Shown here: positions 1 through 10,105 of the stretch, in pieces
Layout: each line of letters begins with the position of its first letter
How positions within the stretch are numbered: position 1 is the first letter of the stretch
Assembly: GCA_025452255.1 (NCBI GenBank)
Contig: CP104974.1
Coordinates: forward strand, 3,078,156 to 3,142,155
Length of the DNA stretch: 64,000 nt
Direction: 5' to 3'
DNA from: Devosia sp. A8/3-2
Lineage (GTDB): Bacteria; Pseudomonadota; Alphaproteobacteria; Rhizobiales; Devosiaceae
The notes under the pieces: generated by a model
The model's input: the letters and a program-made list of their open reading frames with translations, nothing else
Database searches by the model: none
What the model was told of the DNA's origin: nothing
Made by a program: the position numbers and the translations under genes

Positions 1-894
1 ACGCCTTCCGAGCAGGGTGCCGTCGGTGACGCCGGTGGCGGCGACCGGGACGTCGCCGGCGGCGAGTTCGGTCACGTCATAGATGCGGTTGGGGTCGGTG
101 ATGCCCATGGCATGGGCGCGCTCGCGCTTGGCGGGGCTATCGAGGATCAGCTTGCCCTGCATCTGCCCGCCGATGCAGCGCAGCGCTGCGGCGGCCAATA
201 CGCCCTCAGGGGCGCTGCCGGAGCCGAGATAAATATCGATGCCGGTATCCTCGGTATTGACCGCGTGGATCACCCCGGCAATGTCGCCGTCGCTGATCAG
301 CTTGACCGCGACGCCCGTGGTGCGCAGCTCCTCGATGAGGCCGGCATGGCGAGGGCGATCGAGCACGATGGCGGTGATTTCGCTGAGCGGCACGCCCTTG
401 GCGCCGGCAAGCGCCCGCACGTTCTCGGTGGCCGACCATTCGATATTGACCGTGCCGGCGGGATATTCGGCACCGATGGCGATCTTGTGCATATAGACGT
501 TGCGGGCAACGTTGAGCAGCCCGCCGCGTTCGGCCATGGCGAGCACGACGATGGAATCGGGCTGGTTCTTGGCACAGAGCGTGACGCCTTCGAGCGGATC
601 GACGGCGATATCGACCTCGGGCCCCTCCCCCGCGCCCACCGGCTGGCCGATGAACAGCTCGTCGCATTCATGCTCTTCGCCTTCCCCGATAACCACGCGG
701 CCGGAAATGGCGACGCGGTCGAGTTCGGCCTTCATGGCGCGGACGGCGGCGTCGTCGGCGGCCTTCTCGTCGCCCTTGCCGCGCCATTCTGCGGCGGCGA
801 TGGCGGCGCGTTCGGTGACGCGCACCAGTTCGAGCGTCAAGCTGCGGTGCAGATTGGCCGGGCTTTTCTCACCCTCGGCTTTGGACAGTCTCAT
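1..894 (-). CDS. glpX: Class II fructose-1,6-bisphosphatase / sedoheptulose-1,7-bisphosphatase, 3' end cut by window edge
   Basis: Hydrolyses fructose-1,6-bisphosphate in gluconeogenesis. The minus-strand frame starts with MRLSKAEGEKSPANLHRSL and stays open to the left edge, giving about 298 of the usual 320-330 residues. Visible family motifs are the VVIGEGEEHE stretch around residue 75 and VDPLEGVTLCA around residue 105, which hold the metal and substrate ligands of the GlpX fold. The gene lies 38 bp downstream of hom on the same strand, the common hom-glpX pair of alphaproteobacteria. No frameshift is visible in the part shown. Confidence 0.93.
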   Translation of the reverse strand, partial: MRLSKAEGEKSPANLHRSLTLELVRVTERAAIAAAEWRGKGDEKAADDAAVRAMKAELDRVAISGRVVIGEGEEHECDELFIGQPVGAGEGPEVDIAVDPLEGVTLCAKNQPDSIVVLAMAERGGLLNVARNVYMHKIAIGAEYPAGTVNIEWSATENVRALAGAKGVPLSEITAIVLDRPRHAGLIEELRTTGVAVKLISDGDIAGVIHAVNTEDTGIDIYLGSGSAPEGVLAAAALRCIGGQMQGKLILDSPAKRERAHAMGITDPNRIYDVTELAAGDVPVAATGVTDGTLLGRR

Positions 895-932
895 GCTTCC
901 TCCCGGGCTCCGATTTTTCCCGGGAAGGGGTA

Positions 933-2444
933 TCAGAGCATTTCGATCCGGATCAATTGTGGTTCCCCCACTATGAACCCGTCGGCGGCGATCTGCGCAA
1001 GCGAGTCGCGCACGTCTGATTCCAAAGTCTGCTGCGTGATCATGACCACGGTGCGGGTCGGCGAGCCATCCGGCGCGACTGCTTTAGCGCTCAAGTCAGA
1101 CCGCTGGATGACGGAATCGATGGAAATGCCGCGTTCTGCCCATGCGGGTGGCGATGGCGGCGAGCGCGCCGTGCACATCCTTGGCATTGAGACGAATGTA
1201 ATAGCCGCCCTGATGGGCGCGCATCGGCGCCTCGCGATAGGGCATCAGCTCATCGCTGGGCACGCCGAGCGGCGGCACGCAGGTGCCGCGGGCAATGTCG
1301 AGAATGTCCGACAGCACCGAGGAGGCCGTGGGCGGGCCACCGGCGCCGGGGCCGGCCAGCAGAAGCTCGTGCACGTGGTCGGTTTCTGAGCGCGACGGCA
1401 TTCATCACCCCGTCGACGCCGGCAATGGCTGAGCCCTTGGGCACGAAGGTGGGGTGAACGCGCTGCTCGATGCCGTCTTCGGTGCGCTGGGCAATGCCGA
1501 GCAGCTTGATCTTGTAGCCGAGCTCGGCCGCGACCTTGATGTCGTGCTGGCTGATCTTGGAAATGCCCTCGACCCGGATTTTATCGGGCGCGATTTCGTA
1601 GCCGAAGCAGAGCGTGGCGAGAATGGAGAGCTTGTGGGCGGTATCGTAGCCTTCTGACGTCGAAGGTCGGGTCGGCTTCGGCATAGCCGAGTGCCTGCGC
1701 GTCCTTAAGGCAATCGGCGAAGGAAATGTCCTCATTGCCCATGCGCGTCAGGATGTAATTACAGGTGCCGTTCATGATGCCGAACACCTTGGCGATGCGG
1801 GCCGAGCCCAGCCCTTCGCGCAGGGTTTTGATCACGGGAATGCCGCCGGCAACAGCGGCCTCGAAGCCGAGCTGGGCGCCGGATTCTTCGGCCAGCTTGG
1901 CCAGCAGCACGCCATGTTTGGCCAGCAATGCCTTATTGGCGGTGACCACGGGGCGGCCGATTTCGAGCGCGGCTTTGACTGCGGCAAAGGCCGGGCCGTC
2001 TTCGCCGCCGATGAGTTCGACAAAGAGATCGATGCCGTCGGATTTGGCCAGCGCCACCGGATCGTCGAACCAGTCGAGCCCAGAAATATCAATGCCGCGG
2101 TCGTGGGAACGCGAGCATGCGGCAACGGCCGTTACCACCAATTGGCGGCCAAGTTTTCGCGTCAGCTCGGCGCCATCCTTTTGCAGGATGCGCACCAGCG
2201 TCGCGCCAACATTGCCTGTGCCCGCCACGCCCACGCGCAACGGCGGCAGAGCCTCGCCATCACCAAAATCCTGCATGGCCTTGAGGATGCGCGCCCGCGT
2301 ATCGGAACGCGGCTCGCGGCCCTCGCGCAGGTCGAACACGAACAGCGGATCGCCCGCGACGGTGCGGCCGAAGCGGGTCGGGGTCCAGCCGCGTGCGGCA
2401 ATGAAGGATTCAACGGTTTGGCGGAACGAAGCGATATCACTCAT
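933..2444 (-). CDS. hom: Homoserine dehydrogenase with N-terminal HTH-like extension (frameshifted in the given consensus)
   Basis: Reduces aspartate semialdehyde to homoserine for threonine and methionine synthesis. The NAD(P)-binding motif GVAGTGNVG is at about residue 71, the catalytic region around ANKALLAKHG follows, and the C-terminus (ERGISIDSVIQRSD) belongs to the ACT domain. The first 65 residues (MSDIASFRQTVESFIAARGW onward) are not part of the usual enzyme and resemble a small HTH-like protein of Hyphomicrobiales; they are fused in frame. Extra bases at about 1134, 1388 and 1656 split the frame; each is TTCG read as TTCTG on the plus strand. Reconstructed length is about 502 residues. 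The start could also be near codon 58 if the fusion is not translated. Confidence 0.9.
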
Positions 2445-2503
2445 GGTGGCGACATGTGCATAGGAATTCGCCTAGCCGTCAATAGGAGTTTGCGCCACTG
2501 GCA

Positions 2504-3473
2504 CTACTCTGCCTTGGCCGCGCGGGCGACTTTGGCGATGACCTCGAGATAGTGCGGAAAGCCCCAGCGCAGCGACAGGGCGCTGGGCGGGGAGACGGCG
2601 GCGACGTTTTCGATGCCGACCGGGGCGGCGAGCGCGCCCTTTGCACCTGCGGCATGGATTTGACGTAGCTGCGGGTCAGCAGTTCGTCGAGCGGCGCCTG
2701 TTCTTCGTAATAGGTGATCAGGATGTCGCTGATCAGCGTGTCGAAGACTTCGTAGCTCAGCGAGAAGATGAACTTGCCATCATTGGGCGAGAGCTGTTCG
2801 ACGCTGGGCGCTGTCACCGAGCCAAGCCCGGTGAGGAAGCGCATGCGCGCATCGATCGGCGCATAGACGGCGATGGCGCCATCGAAATCGTTGAAGCCGG
2901 CAAAGGTGGTGCCGGGGATTTCAGGATATCTGGCGACTTCTGTCGGCCGAGAATTGCTCGGTTTCGAGCGATCAGGGCGGCGGCTTTGGCGGGTTTGCCC
3001 AAGGCTGCGCCGACAATGGTGGTCACGTCCTGCCAAGTGGCGGAATAGGCCTCGCCGGAATAGGCGATGGTGGGGGCAATGCCCGACAGCAGGGTGTACT
3101 GATCCTGCGTGATGCCGGAAAAGGCGGCGATGATCAGGTCGGGCTGCAGCGCGGCGATCTGCTCAAAGGGCGGCTCGCCGGTATTGGCCAGCACGGTGGG
3201 TTTGTCGCCGCCGGCCAGTGACTGCTCGATCCGGGGCTGAATGCCGTCCTCGCCACCGCCATAGGATTGGAACGGAATGCCGACCGGCATAACGCCGAGG
3301 GCGATCACCGCATCCTCATTACCCCAGCCCCGGGTGACGATGCGCTTGGGGGCAGACTCGATAATGGTCGAGCCGTAGACGTGGTCAAGCGTGACGGGGA
3401 ATTGCTGGGCGTTGGCTCCGGCGGCCATGGCCAGTAGGAGGGGGATGGCGAGGAGGAGCGAGCGAGCGGACAT
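2504..3473 (-). CDS. Periplasmic iron-siderophore-type substrate-binding protein (FecB/FhuD-like)
   Basis: Likely the periplasmic receptor of an iron-complex ABC importer. It begins with a clear signal peptide (MSARSLLLAIPLLLAMAAGA, cleavage after ANA). A typical helical-backbone binding-protein sequence follows, with IVTRGWGNEDAVIALGVMPVG near residue 45 and ALQPDLIIAAFSG near residue 105. The frame breaks at about 2640 (shortened T/A run), 2936 (TTCG read as TTCTG) and near 2970. After repair the protein is about 322 residues and ends in HYLEVIAKVARAAKAE. No permease or ATPase gene accompanies it here, so the substrate is inferred from family only. Confidence 0.8.
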
Positions 3474-3568
3474 GACGCACCATTTCGTGGAGGTGGTTCC
3501 CCATACAAAAGGTGAGCTATGATGTCATGTATTATTTAGGGGGCGGCACTTTATCTGCCCAACCACGC

Positions 3569-3667
3569 TGTCATTCCAGCGCAGGCCGGAATCCATGCTG
3601 TGTTCTCTCCGCACATGGAATGGCGGGATGGTCTTCAGCATGGATTCTGGCCTGCGCTGGGATGACA
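3569..3667. repeat. Intergenic palindromic repeat, family A
   Basis: Two arms of about 32 bp (GTCATTCCAGCGCAGGCCGG and its near-perfect complement) flank a roughly 35 bp centre, so the transcript can form a long hairpin. The same arms recur near 6.7, 31.8 and 41.8 kb. It lies between the convergently placed ends of the binding-protein leader and the aminotransferase gene, outside any coding frame. Confidence 0.85.
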
Positions 3668-3693
3668 TTGTGCGTGTTGGAAGGGCGAGGCCC

Positions 3694-4905
3694 CTACCCC
3701 GCCAGCGGTACCACATTGCCGCCGGTGGTTTTGGAGCCCAGCAGCTTCTTGACGTTGCGGGCGGCCCGGTGGATGCGTTGTTCGTTTTCGACGAAGGCCG
3801 GGCGGATATATTGATCGCCATATTCACCGAAGCCGACGCCGGGGGCTACGCTGACGCCAGTTTCCTTGATCAGGAGCTTGGCGAATTCTGAGCGAGCCCA
3901 GATGGGCGAATTGCGCGGGAATGGGCGCCCAAGCAAACATGGTGGCTTTCGGCACCGGAATGTCCCAGCCCGAGCGGCCGAAGCTCTCGACCAGCACATC
4001 GTGGCGGGATTTATAGACCTTGCGGACGTCTTCGATCACGTCATCGGAGCCGTTGAGGGCGGCGGTCGCCGCCACTCGGATGGGGGTGAAGGCGCCGTAG
4101 TCGAGATACGACTTCACCCGGGCCAAAGCCGCAATCAGCCGTTCATTGCCCACGGCAAAGCCCACGCGCCAGCCGGGCATGGAATAGGTCTTGGACATGG
4201 AGGTGAATTCGACAGTGATATCGATGGCGCCCGGCACCTGCAACACGGATGGCGGGGCGCGTCTTCGTCGAAATAGATCTCGGAATAGGCCAGATCGGAC
4301 AGGATGAAGATGTCGTTGGCCTTACAATATTTGACCACCTCGGTGTAAAAATCGAGGTCGGCCGTATAGGCGGTCGGGTTGGCCGGATAGTTCAGCACCA
4401 GCGCGATGGGCTTGGGGATCGAGTGCCTGACAGCGCGATCCAGCGAGCGCATGAAATCCTCGTTCGGATCAGCCGGCATGGAGCGCACGACGCCGCCAGA
4501 CATGATGAAGCCGAAGGAATGGATCGGATAGGTCGGATTGGGCACCAGCACCACGTCGCCGGGCGCGGTGATGGCCGAGGCCATATTGGCAAAGCCTTCC
4601 TTGGAGCCCGTGGTCGCCACGATCTGCGTATCGGGGTTGAGCTTCACGCCGAAGCGGCGGCCGTAATAGCTGGCCTGAGCCTTGCGCAGGCCGGGAATGC
4701 CGCGGGAGGTCGAATAGCGGTGGGTGCGCGGGTCCTTGACCGTTTCCTGCAGCTTTTCAACGATGTGCTGGGGGTCGGCATATCCGGATTGCCCATGCCC
4801 GAGTCGATAATATCGACGCCTTCGGCGCGCCTTGGCCTTGATCGGGTCGATATGGGCAAAAACATATGGGGGCAGACGGCGGATGCGATGGAAATCGTCG
4901 CTCAT
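3694..4905 (-). CDS. Class I/II PLP-dependent aminotransferase (AlaC / LL-diaminopimelate-type)
   Basis: Transfers amino groups with pyridoxal phosphate. The lysine motif SMSKTYSMPGWRVGF is at about residue 240 and NYPANPTA, the substrate and cofactor asparagine region, near 175. The start MSDDFHRIRRLPPYVFA matches the alphaproteobacterial enzyme that usually precedes hom and is often called LL-diaminopimelate or alanine aminotransferase. Frameshifts sit at about 3893 (TTCG read as TTCTG), 4252 (C run shortened), 4789 (C run shortened) and 4832 (GCGCGC lost one GC). The repaired length is about 403 residues. Exact substrate cannot be told from sequence. Confidence 0.88.
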
Positions 4906-5050
4906 ATTATCCTCGGGGTCCGACTAGGACCTTGATCTGGGCCACGACGCGCCTGAGGCACACGGCATCTGATACAGATGCCGTGATTATCGTGGAATTA
5001 TGGTTGTGAACGGGTTAAACGGCCCCGTTTGGGGCGCTTTTCTCATGTTC

Positions 5051-5091
5051 GGCTCTTCCCGGCCCTATCGTGAGGCCACGTGGGAAGAGCT
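5051..5091. terminator. Strong stem-loop after a possible small ORF
   Basis: The arms GCTCTTCCC and GGGAAGAGC are perfectly complementary, and an inner GGCC/GGCC pair extends the structure. It starts directly at the stop codon of the minus-strand small ORF. There is no clear T run on either strand, so it may be an attenuator or RNA-stabilising element rather than an intrinsic terminator. Confidence 0.45.
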
Positions 5092-5188
5092 AGCGGGCGT
5101 TCGCGCCCGCCGCTGCAAAGGCGGCCGCCGACACGAAATTGCCGGCGAGCGAAGCTCCAACCAATGCAAATGTGTACAGGGACGGCAT
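5090..5188 (-). CDS. Possible 32-residue hydrophobic small protein
   Basis: A minus-strand frame, MPSLYTFALVGASLAGNFVS followed by an Ala-rich stretch to GANAR, could encode one membrane segment. It is preceded by GAAGGGCAAGAGAC, a plausible ribosome-binding region, and followed at once by a strong stem-loop. It sits in an otherwise gene-free 420 bp between the aminotransferase gene and the glycosyltransferase gene. Only its composition and context support it, and no family is recognised. The rest of that gap shows nothing else I can assign. Confidence 0.3.
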   Translation of the reverse strand: MPSLYTFALVGASLAGNFVSAAAFAAAGANAR

Positions 5189-5325
5189 GTCTCTTGCCCT
5201 TCAGAAGCGTTTTTGTAATGAAACCAGCTATCGATAAGGTCGTTCATAAATCCTCGTCGGGGTATTGTAAATGGTCCGGAGGACGCCAACCTTCGGGATC
5301 AGAACGGCGTATGTGAGGTAATATC

Positions 5326-6636
5326 TTGAAGCGGATTGCCCTTGTTACAATCGGCACGCAAGGCGACGTTCAACCCTACCTAGCCTTGGCCATTGCGCTC
5401 AAGGAGCGCGGCTATTCGGTTGTATTGGGAGCCTCCGAGGAATTCCAGGACATGGTGGAAGGCTATGGCGTGGAGTTCCACACCCTTGGCCCCTCCATTC
5501 AGGCCTTCCTGCTGCAGCAGCGATTCTGAGAATGCGATGAGCCAATCCATGCTCATCAATGGCCCGTCCCTATTGCGCCGTGGCCAGCAGATCGTGGATA
5601 CTGCCGCGCGCCATGCCCGGAATATGTGCCGGGGCGCGGACATGCTGATCCTCAACATGAATACCAGTTTCGGCATCGATATTGCCGAGGCGCTGCATGT
5701 GCCGGCCGTCATGGTGGCCTTACAGCCGCTGAATTCGACCAGCGAATTCCCGCTCTGCATCTATTACGGCGCCGATTTCGGCCCGGCCTTCAACAAGCTG
5801 ACCTATACGGCCATGACCGTACAGCAGATCTATTACAACCTGCCGCGCAACAAGCTGCGCCGGGAGTTGATGGGGCTGGACTCGCGCAAGAAGGGTGGCT
5901 TCTTCCGCAATACGGACGGCACGCCGCTGACCACGCTTTACCCCTATTCCCCCGAGATTTCGCCACGCCCACGTGATTGGCCCAAGAGCGCCATCGTGAC
6001 CGGCTATTGGCAGCTCAAGGACCGCACCGATTGGCAGCCCTCCGAGGCCTTCCAGAAATTCCTCTCCGAGGGCGAGGCGCCGGTCTATATCGGGTTCGGC
6101 TCGATGCCGTTTGGCGCCGAGCGCAATACCAAGATTTTGAAGGAAGCCGTGGGCATGTGGGGTGGCCGTGCCGTCGTCGCGCGCGGCTGGGGCGGCATCA
6201 ATCCGCAGGACCTGCCGGACACCATTTTCGCCATCGAAAAGCGCCGCACGACAAGCTGTTCAAATATGTTTCCGCCGTGGTGCATCATGGCGGCGCCGGC
6301 ACGACGTCCGCAGGCCTGCATCTGGGCCGGCCGACTTTCGTCGTGCCGCAGACGGTGGACCAGCCCTATTGGGGCCGCCGGGTTTATGAACTGGGCTGTG
6401 GCCCCAAGCCGGTGCGGCTGCGCAAGCTGACCTCGGAAATCTCGGCCGGGGCTTTGGCCGATCTGTCGACCAACGAAGATTACTGCCGCAAGGCCGCCGA
6501 TATCGCCGAAAAACTGCATGCCGAGAACGGCACGGACAAGGCGATTGGCATTATCGAGCGGGTCATGGCGAACTACGTGCCCCATGCGAGTAAGATCAAG
6601 AAGGTCAAGAAGCCGTCGCTTAAGCTGGTTGGGTGA
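5326..6636 (+). CDS. UDP-glycosyltransferase, MGT/sterol-glucosyltransferase-like (GT1)
   Basis: Transfers a sugar from a nucleotide donor to a lipid or other small acceptor. A TTG start with GAGG upstream opens LKRIALVTIGTQGDVQPYLA, the N-terminal acceptor-domain signature of this family. The donor-binding motif HHGGAGTTSAGLHLGRP is near residue 325. Frameshifts at 5527 (TCGA read as TCTGA) and 6241 (A run shortened) break the frame; repaired length is about 436 residues. The C-terminal tail is lysine-rich (KIKKVKKPSLKLVG). It stands alone, with repeats on its 3' side, so the acceptor is unknown. Confidence 0.85.
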
Positions 6637-6672
6637 GTTCCTCCCTGCCCCGGTCCTCGTAATCTCCCACGA

Positions 6673-6772
6673 TGTCATTCCGGCGCAGGCCGGAATCCAT
6701 GCTGAAGGTCATCCCGGCGCTGGATGTGCGTGAATAGCCACGGACATGGATTCCGGCCTGCGCCGGAATGAC
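6673..6772. repeat. Intergenic palindromic repeat, family A
   Basis: Arms GTCATTCCGGCGCAGGCCGG and complement, same family as at 3.6 kb, with a different centre (GGTCATCCCGGCGCTGGATG). It lies just downstream of the glycosyltransferase gene. Confidence 0.85.
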
Positions 6773-6846
6773 CCGGTGGGGTGGGGAGTGCGGACGCTCG
6801 ATGATCCCACGCGCGATGCTCCCTCAATTCAGCACGCGTGGCGAGT

Positions 6847-6882
6847 GGCCCTCGGGTCAAGCCCGAGGGAGAGCGGTGGATG
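6847..6882. repeat. Half copy of intergenic repeat family B
   Basis: Contains GGCCCTCGGGTCAAGCCCGA, itself an inverted repeat (CCTCGGGT/AGCCCGAGG). Full two-arm copies occur near 31.9, 41.9 and 43.2 kb. Confidence 0.75.
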
Positions 6883-6916
6883 TGGGAGCTTTGGGGGCAC
6901 ACCTCGTGGCATGAAC

Positions 6917-6942
6917 AAAAGGGAGGCTTTCGCCTCCCTTTT
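6917..6942. terminator. Intrinsic terminator, functional in both directions
   Basis: AAAAGGGAGGC, loop TTTC, GCCTCCCTTTT. An 11 bp stem with T runs on both strands. It lies 24 bp beyond the symporter stop codon on the minus strand and could also stop plus-strand readthrough from the glycosyltransferase side. Confidence 0.85.
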
Positions 6943-6965
6943 GCAGTTCTGGCGATGGGCCGCGC

Positions 6966-8334
6966 TTATTGCGCCGGCACTGCTTCGGCGTCGAGCGCTT
7001 CGATGCTTTCTGCCACGATCATAGGCTGCCTGATCGAGAATGCCTTCGCGCTTGGCGACGATAGTGGGGATCAGGGCCTGTCCGGCGACGTTGACCGCGG
7101 TGCGGCCCATATCGAGAATGGGATCGACGGCGAGCAGCAGGCCGACGCCTTCGAGCGGCAGGCCCGGGGTGGAGAGGGTCAGCGTGAGCATGACAACCGC
7201 CCTGGTGAGGCCGGCGGTGGCCGCAGAGCCAATCACCGACACGAAGACGATCAGCAGATAGTGCTGCAGTTCCAGCGGGACGCCGTAGAACTGGGCCACG
7301 AAAATGGCGGCGATCGCCGGATAGATCGCCGCGCAACCATCCATTTTGGTGGTGGCGCCGAGCGGCACGGCGAAAGCGGCATATTCACGCGGCACGCCCA
7401 GATTCTGCTCGGTGACGCGCTCGGTGAGCGGCAGCGTGCCGATCGATGAGCGGGACACGAAAGCCAGCTGGATGGCCGGCCGAGCGCTCTGGAAATAGCG
7501 GATGGGGTTAAGCCCATGGGCCTGCAACAGGATCGGATAGACCACGAACAGCACGAGCGCGAGGCCGATATAGATGGCCGCCGAGAACCAGCCGAGCTGC
7601 GCCAAGGCATCCCAGCCATAGACGGCAACGGCGTTGCCCAGCAGGCCAATGGTGCCAAGCGGGGTCAGGCGGATCACCCACCACAGGATCTTGTGCACGA
7701 TCTTGAGGAAGGAGCGGTTGAACGCCGAGAACGGGTCGGCGGCCGGGCCGACGCGCAACGCGGCGACACCAACAGCGATCGAGACCACCAGGATCTGCAG
7801 CACGTTGAAGCTGAGGCTGGTGGAGGCCGAACCATCGGTGACGCGGGTCGAAGCGGTGAGGCCCAGAATATTGGAGGGGATCAGGCCCTTGAGGAAATCG
7901 AGCCACGAGCCGGTCGAGGACGGCGCCTTGGCGGCGGTTTCGGCAACGGCGGTATTGAGGCCCGGCTGGATGATGAGGCCCAGCGCAATGCCGATGGCCA
8001 CGGCGATCAGCGCGGTGATGGCGAACCAGAGCAGGGTCTGCCAGACCAGCTTGGCGGCATTGTTGAGTTCGCGGAGGTTGGCGATGGACGCCACGATGGC
8101 GGTGAAGACCAGCACTGGCACCAGCGCGCAGCAGCGACACGAAGGAAGAGCCGACGGTCGACAGCGTCTGGGTCAGCCAATTGGCATTGCCGGCCGCGTC
8201 GGGCCCCATATTGCGGGCGATGAAGCCTGGGATAAGGCCGATGACCATGGCGGCGAGCACTGGAAGCCGAACGAACGGTAGAACGGCTTGGGTGCACGTG
8301 CCGGGCGCGCGGCAGAAACAGTGGTTGGGGACAT
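6966..8334 (-). CDS. Dicarboxylate/amino acid:cation symporter (DctA/GltP family)
   Basis: Sodium- or proton-coupled importer of dicarboxylates or acidic amino acids. The reconstructed 455-residue protein has about eight hydrophobic spans. It shows the family motif SSIGTLPLTERV near residue 285 (serine-rich re-entrant loop) and TTKMDGCAAIYPAIAA near residue 325. Frameshifts occur at about 7021, at 8118 (GCGCGC lost one GC) and at 8262 (CCAGG lost a base). The true C-terminus, reached after the 7021 break, ends ALDAEAVPAQ. A bidirectional terminator follows. Confidence 0.88.
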
Positions 8335-8506
8335 GTCAAACCTGTGAAGCACCGAGGAATCGCACACCAATTGAGCGAAACGCCTCGAAATTAGCCACAA
8401 GATAGGCTTGCGGGGCAGTTTTTTCTGCGCATCGTTTTCCGTTTGCCCTAAGCGAGGAGAAAATTCTTCTTGGGCAAAGGGCTATTGCGGCAATCCTGAT
8501 GCGTAA

Positions 8507-9146
8507 TCAGAGACGGCGGGACAGCAACGTCGCGGCGCCCGCGATGGCCGGCAGCAGGATCAGCACGCCGGCAGAGGCGGTAACCAGCAGGCCAAGGCCG
8601 GGATCGAACCGAGCTAGTGCCAACAGCCCTGCTCCGGCCAGACCGCAGCCGAGGCCGGCAATCCGGTGCACCAGTTTCCGAGGCGCGGTCGGAGGCAATG
8701 GGCCGGGGCATGCGCAGGCCGGCATAGGTGTGGCGCTCGGCTTCAAAGAACACGATGCCCGGGATCAGCAGCGCAATGCCCAGCCCTGCCCCGGTCAGCC
8801 GCACCAGATCGATATCCGAGCCGATGCCGATGACCAGCAGGCCCAGCTGAATTGCTGTCACGACGGCCAGCAGCAGGGTCAGCGCGGGGTCGAGAATGTG
8901 CTGGACCTTGGCGAAGTGGTTTTTGGTCAGCAGGCGTCCGAGCAGGAAGAAGGCGGCGAGTATCAGCACTTCAACGAGGGGCGCGACTGGTAGCGCAATA
9001 TCGCGCGGCCAGAGCCAGTCGGCATAGCTGCCCGACCAATGTGCGGGATAGGCGAAATCGGCGGGAATGCGGAAGAAGCCAACGCCGGTAATGGCTATGG
9101 TGACCGCGAGCAGCAAGAGGTGGAAGCGGGTAACGAGGCTGGCCAT
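8507..9146 (-). CDS. SdpI/DUF1648-like integral membrane protein
   Basis: About 212 residues with six or seven hydrophobic segments. The opening MASLVTRFHLLLLAVTIAIT, followed by FRIPADFAYPAHWSGSYADW, resembles the DUF1648/SdpI family of small membrane proteins, where the PAHW region is typical. One extra base at about 8689 (TCGA read with an inserted base) splits it; the downstream part continues KLVHRIAGLGCGLAGAG to LLSRRL. The function is not known; immunity-type roles in that family come from Bacillus and should not be assumed here. It ends only 6 bp from the VOC gene start region. Confidence 0.6.
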
Positions 9147-9152
9147 GGCGAC

Positions 9153-9554
9153 TTAGATGGGATGCGCGCTGCGGAAAACCAGATGCACCTTGTTGCCATC
9201 GGGGTCACGCAGATAGGCGCCGTAATAGCCGGGCGAATAGTGCGGGCGTGGGCCAGGCGCGCCCTCGTCGGAGCCGCCGGCAGCAAGACCTGCGGCGTGA
9301 GCAATATCGACTGCGGCGCTGGAGGCGGCGTTGAAGGCGACCATGGTGCCATTGCCTGCGCTGGCGGGTTCGCCATTGAAGGGGCTGTAGACGTAAAAGC
9401 GCGGCAAGGCCGTCTCTCCCACCCAGCACAGCGCCAGCGGCCCGCCATCGGGCTCAACCATGCGGCGTTTGAGGCCGAGCGGCAGCAGGACGGCGTCGTA
9501 GAAGCGCCCGGCCCGCTCGAGATCGTTTGAACCAAGGGTGATATGGCTGAACAT
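9153..9554 (-). CDS. Glyoxalase/bleomycin-resistance (VOC) family protein
   Basis: An intact 133-residue single VOC unit: [20 protein letters not shown] at the start and [17 protein letters not shown] at the end, with the usual beta-alpha-beta-beta-beta spacing. Potential metal ligands are His4 and a late Glu or His, but the substrate cannot be predicted. The stop lies 6 bp before the start of the downstream membrane-protein gene, so the two are probably co-transcribed. Confidence 0.82.
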   Translation of the reverse strand: MFSHITLGSNDLERAGRFYDAVLLPLGLKRRMVEPDGGPLALCWVGETALPRFYVYSPFNGEPASAGNGTMVAFNAASSAAVDIAHAAGLAAGGSDEGAPGPRPHYSPGYYGAYLRDPDGNKVHLVFRSAHPI

Positions 9555-9571
9555 GGCTATTGCTCCCCAAA

Positions 9572-9598
9572 GAAAAAGGGCCGGTTTCCCGGCCCTTT
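9572..9598 (-). terminator. Intrinsic terminator of the rpsI-rplM operon
   Basis: On the minus strand: AAAGGGCCGG, loop GAAA, CCGGCCCTTTTTCTTT. The 10 bp GC-rich stem followed by a T run begins 23 bp after the rpsI stop. Confidence 0.88.
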
Positions 9599-9620
9599 CG
9601 CAAAATCGATAGATCCGAGC

Positions 9621-10104
9621 TTAGCGCTTGGAGAACTGGAAGGACTTGCGGGCCTTGGCCTTGCTGTACTTCTTGCGTTCCACGACGCGGCTGTCGTGGG
9701 TCAGGAAGCCACCCTTCTTGAGGACCGGGCGCAGGGCCGGCTCTGAAATAGTTCAGAGCCTTGGAGATGCCGTGACGAACGGCACCGGCCTGACCGGACA
9801 GACCACCACCGGCAACGGTGACGACGACGTCGTACTGGTCATTGCGTTCGGTCGCGACGATCGGCTGCTTGACGATAAGCTGCAGAACGGGACGAGCGAA
9901 ATAGGTAGCGAACTCGCGACCATTGACGGTCACGGTACCCTTGCCCGGCTTGATCCAGACGCGAGCAACGGCGTTCTTGCGCTTGCCGGTGGCATAAGCG
10001 CGGCCGAGCGAATCCAGCTTCTGCTCATGGATGGGGGCGGTGTTGACGACCGGAGCGACCGAGGTGGTGCCGAGATCTTCGAGGGAGTTGATGGTGTCGG
10101 CCAT
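9621..10104 (-). CDS. rpsI: Small ribosomal subunit protein uS9
   Basis: Component of the 30S head near the P-site. It has a family-typical alphaproteobacterial N-terminal extension ([11 protein letters not shown]), then the conserved [20 protein letters not shown] near residue 38 and the C-terminus ending in KSFQFSKR, whose last Arg contacts P-site tRNA. An extra base at about 9749 (TTCGAG read with an insertion) breaks the last third. It lies 1 bp from rplM, with a shared promoter upstream and a terminator downstream. Confidence 0.96.
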
Positions 10105-10105
10105 A

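Noticed and set aside
112..1389. 425-residue plus-strand open frame over glpX and hom
   Set aside because: It is antisense to two well-supported genes, low in hydrophobic structure and without family resemblance: a shadow frame of GC-rich DNA. The same holds for long antisense frames over iolD, ABC ATPase and binding-protein genes.
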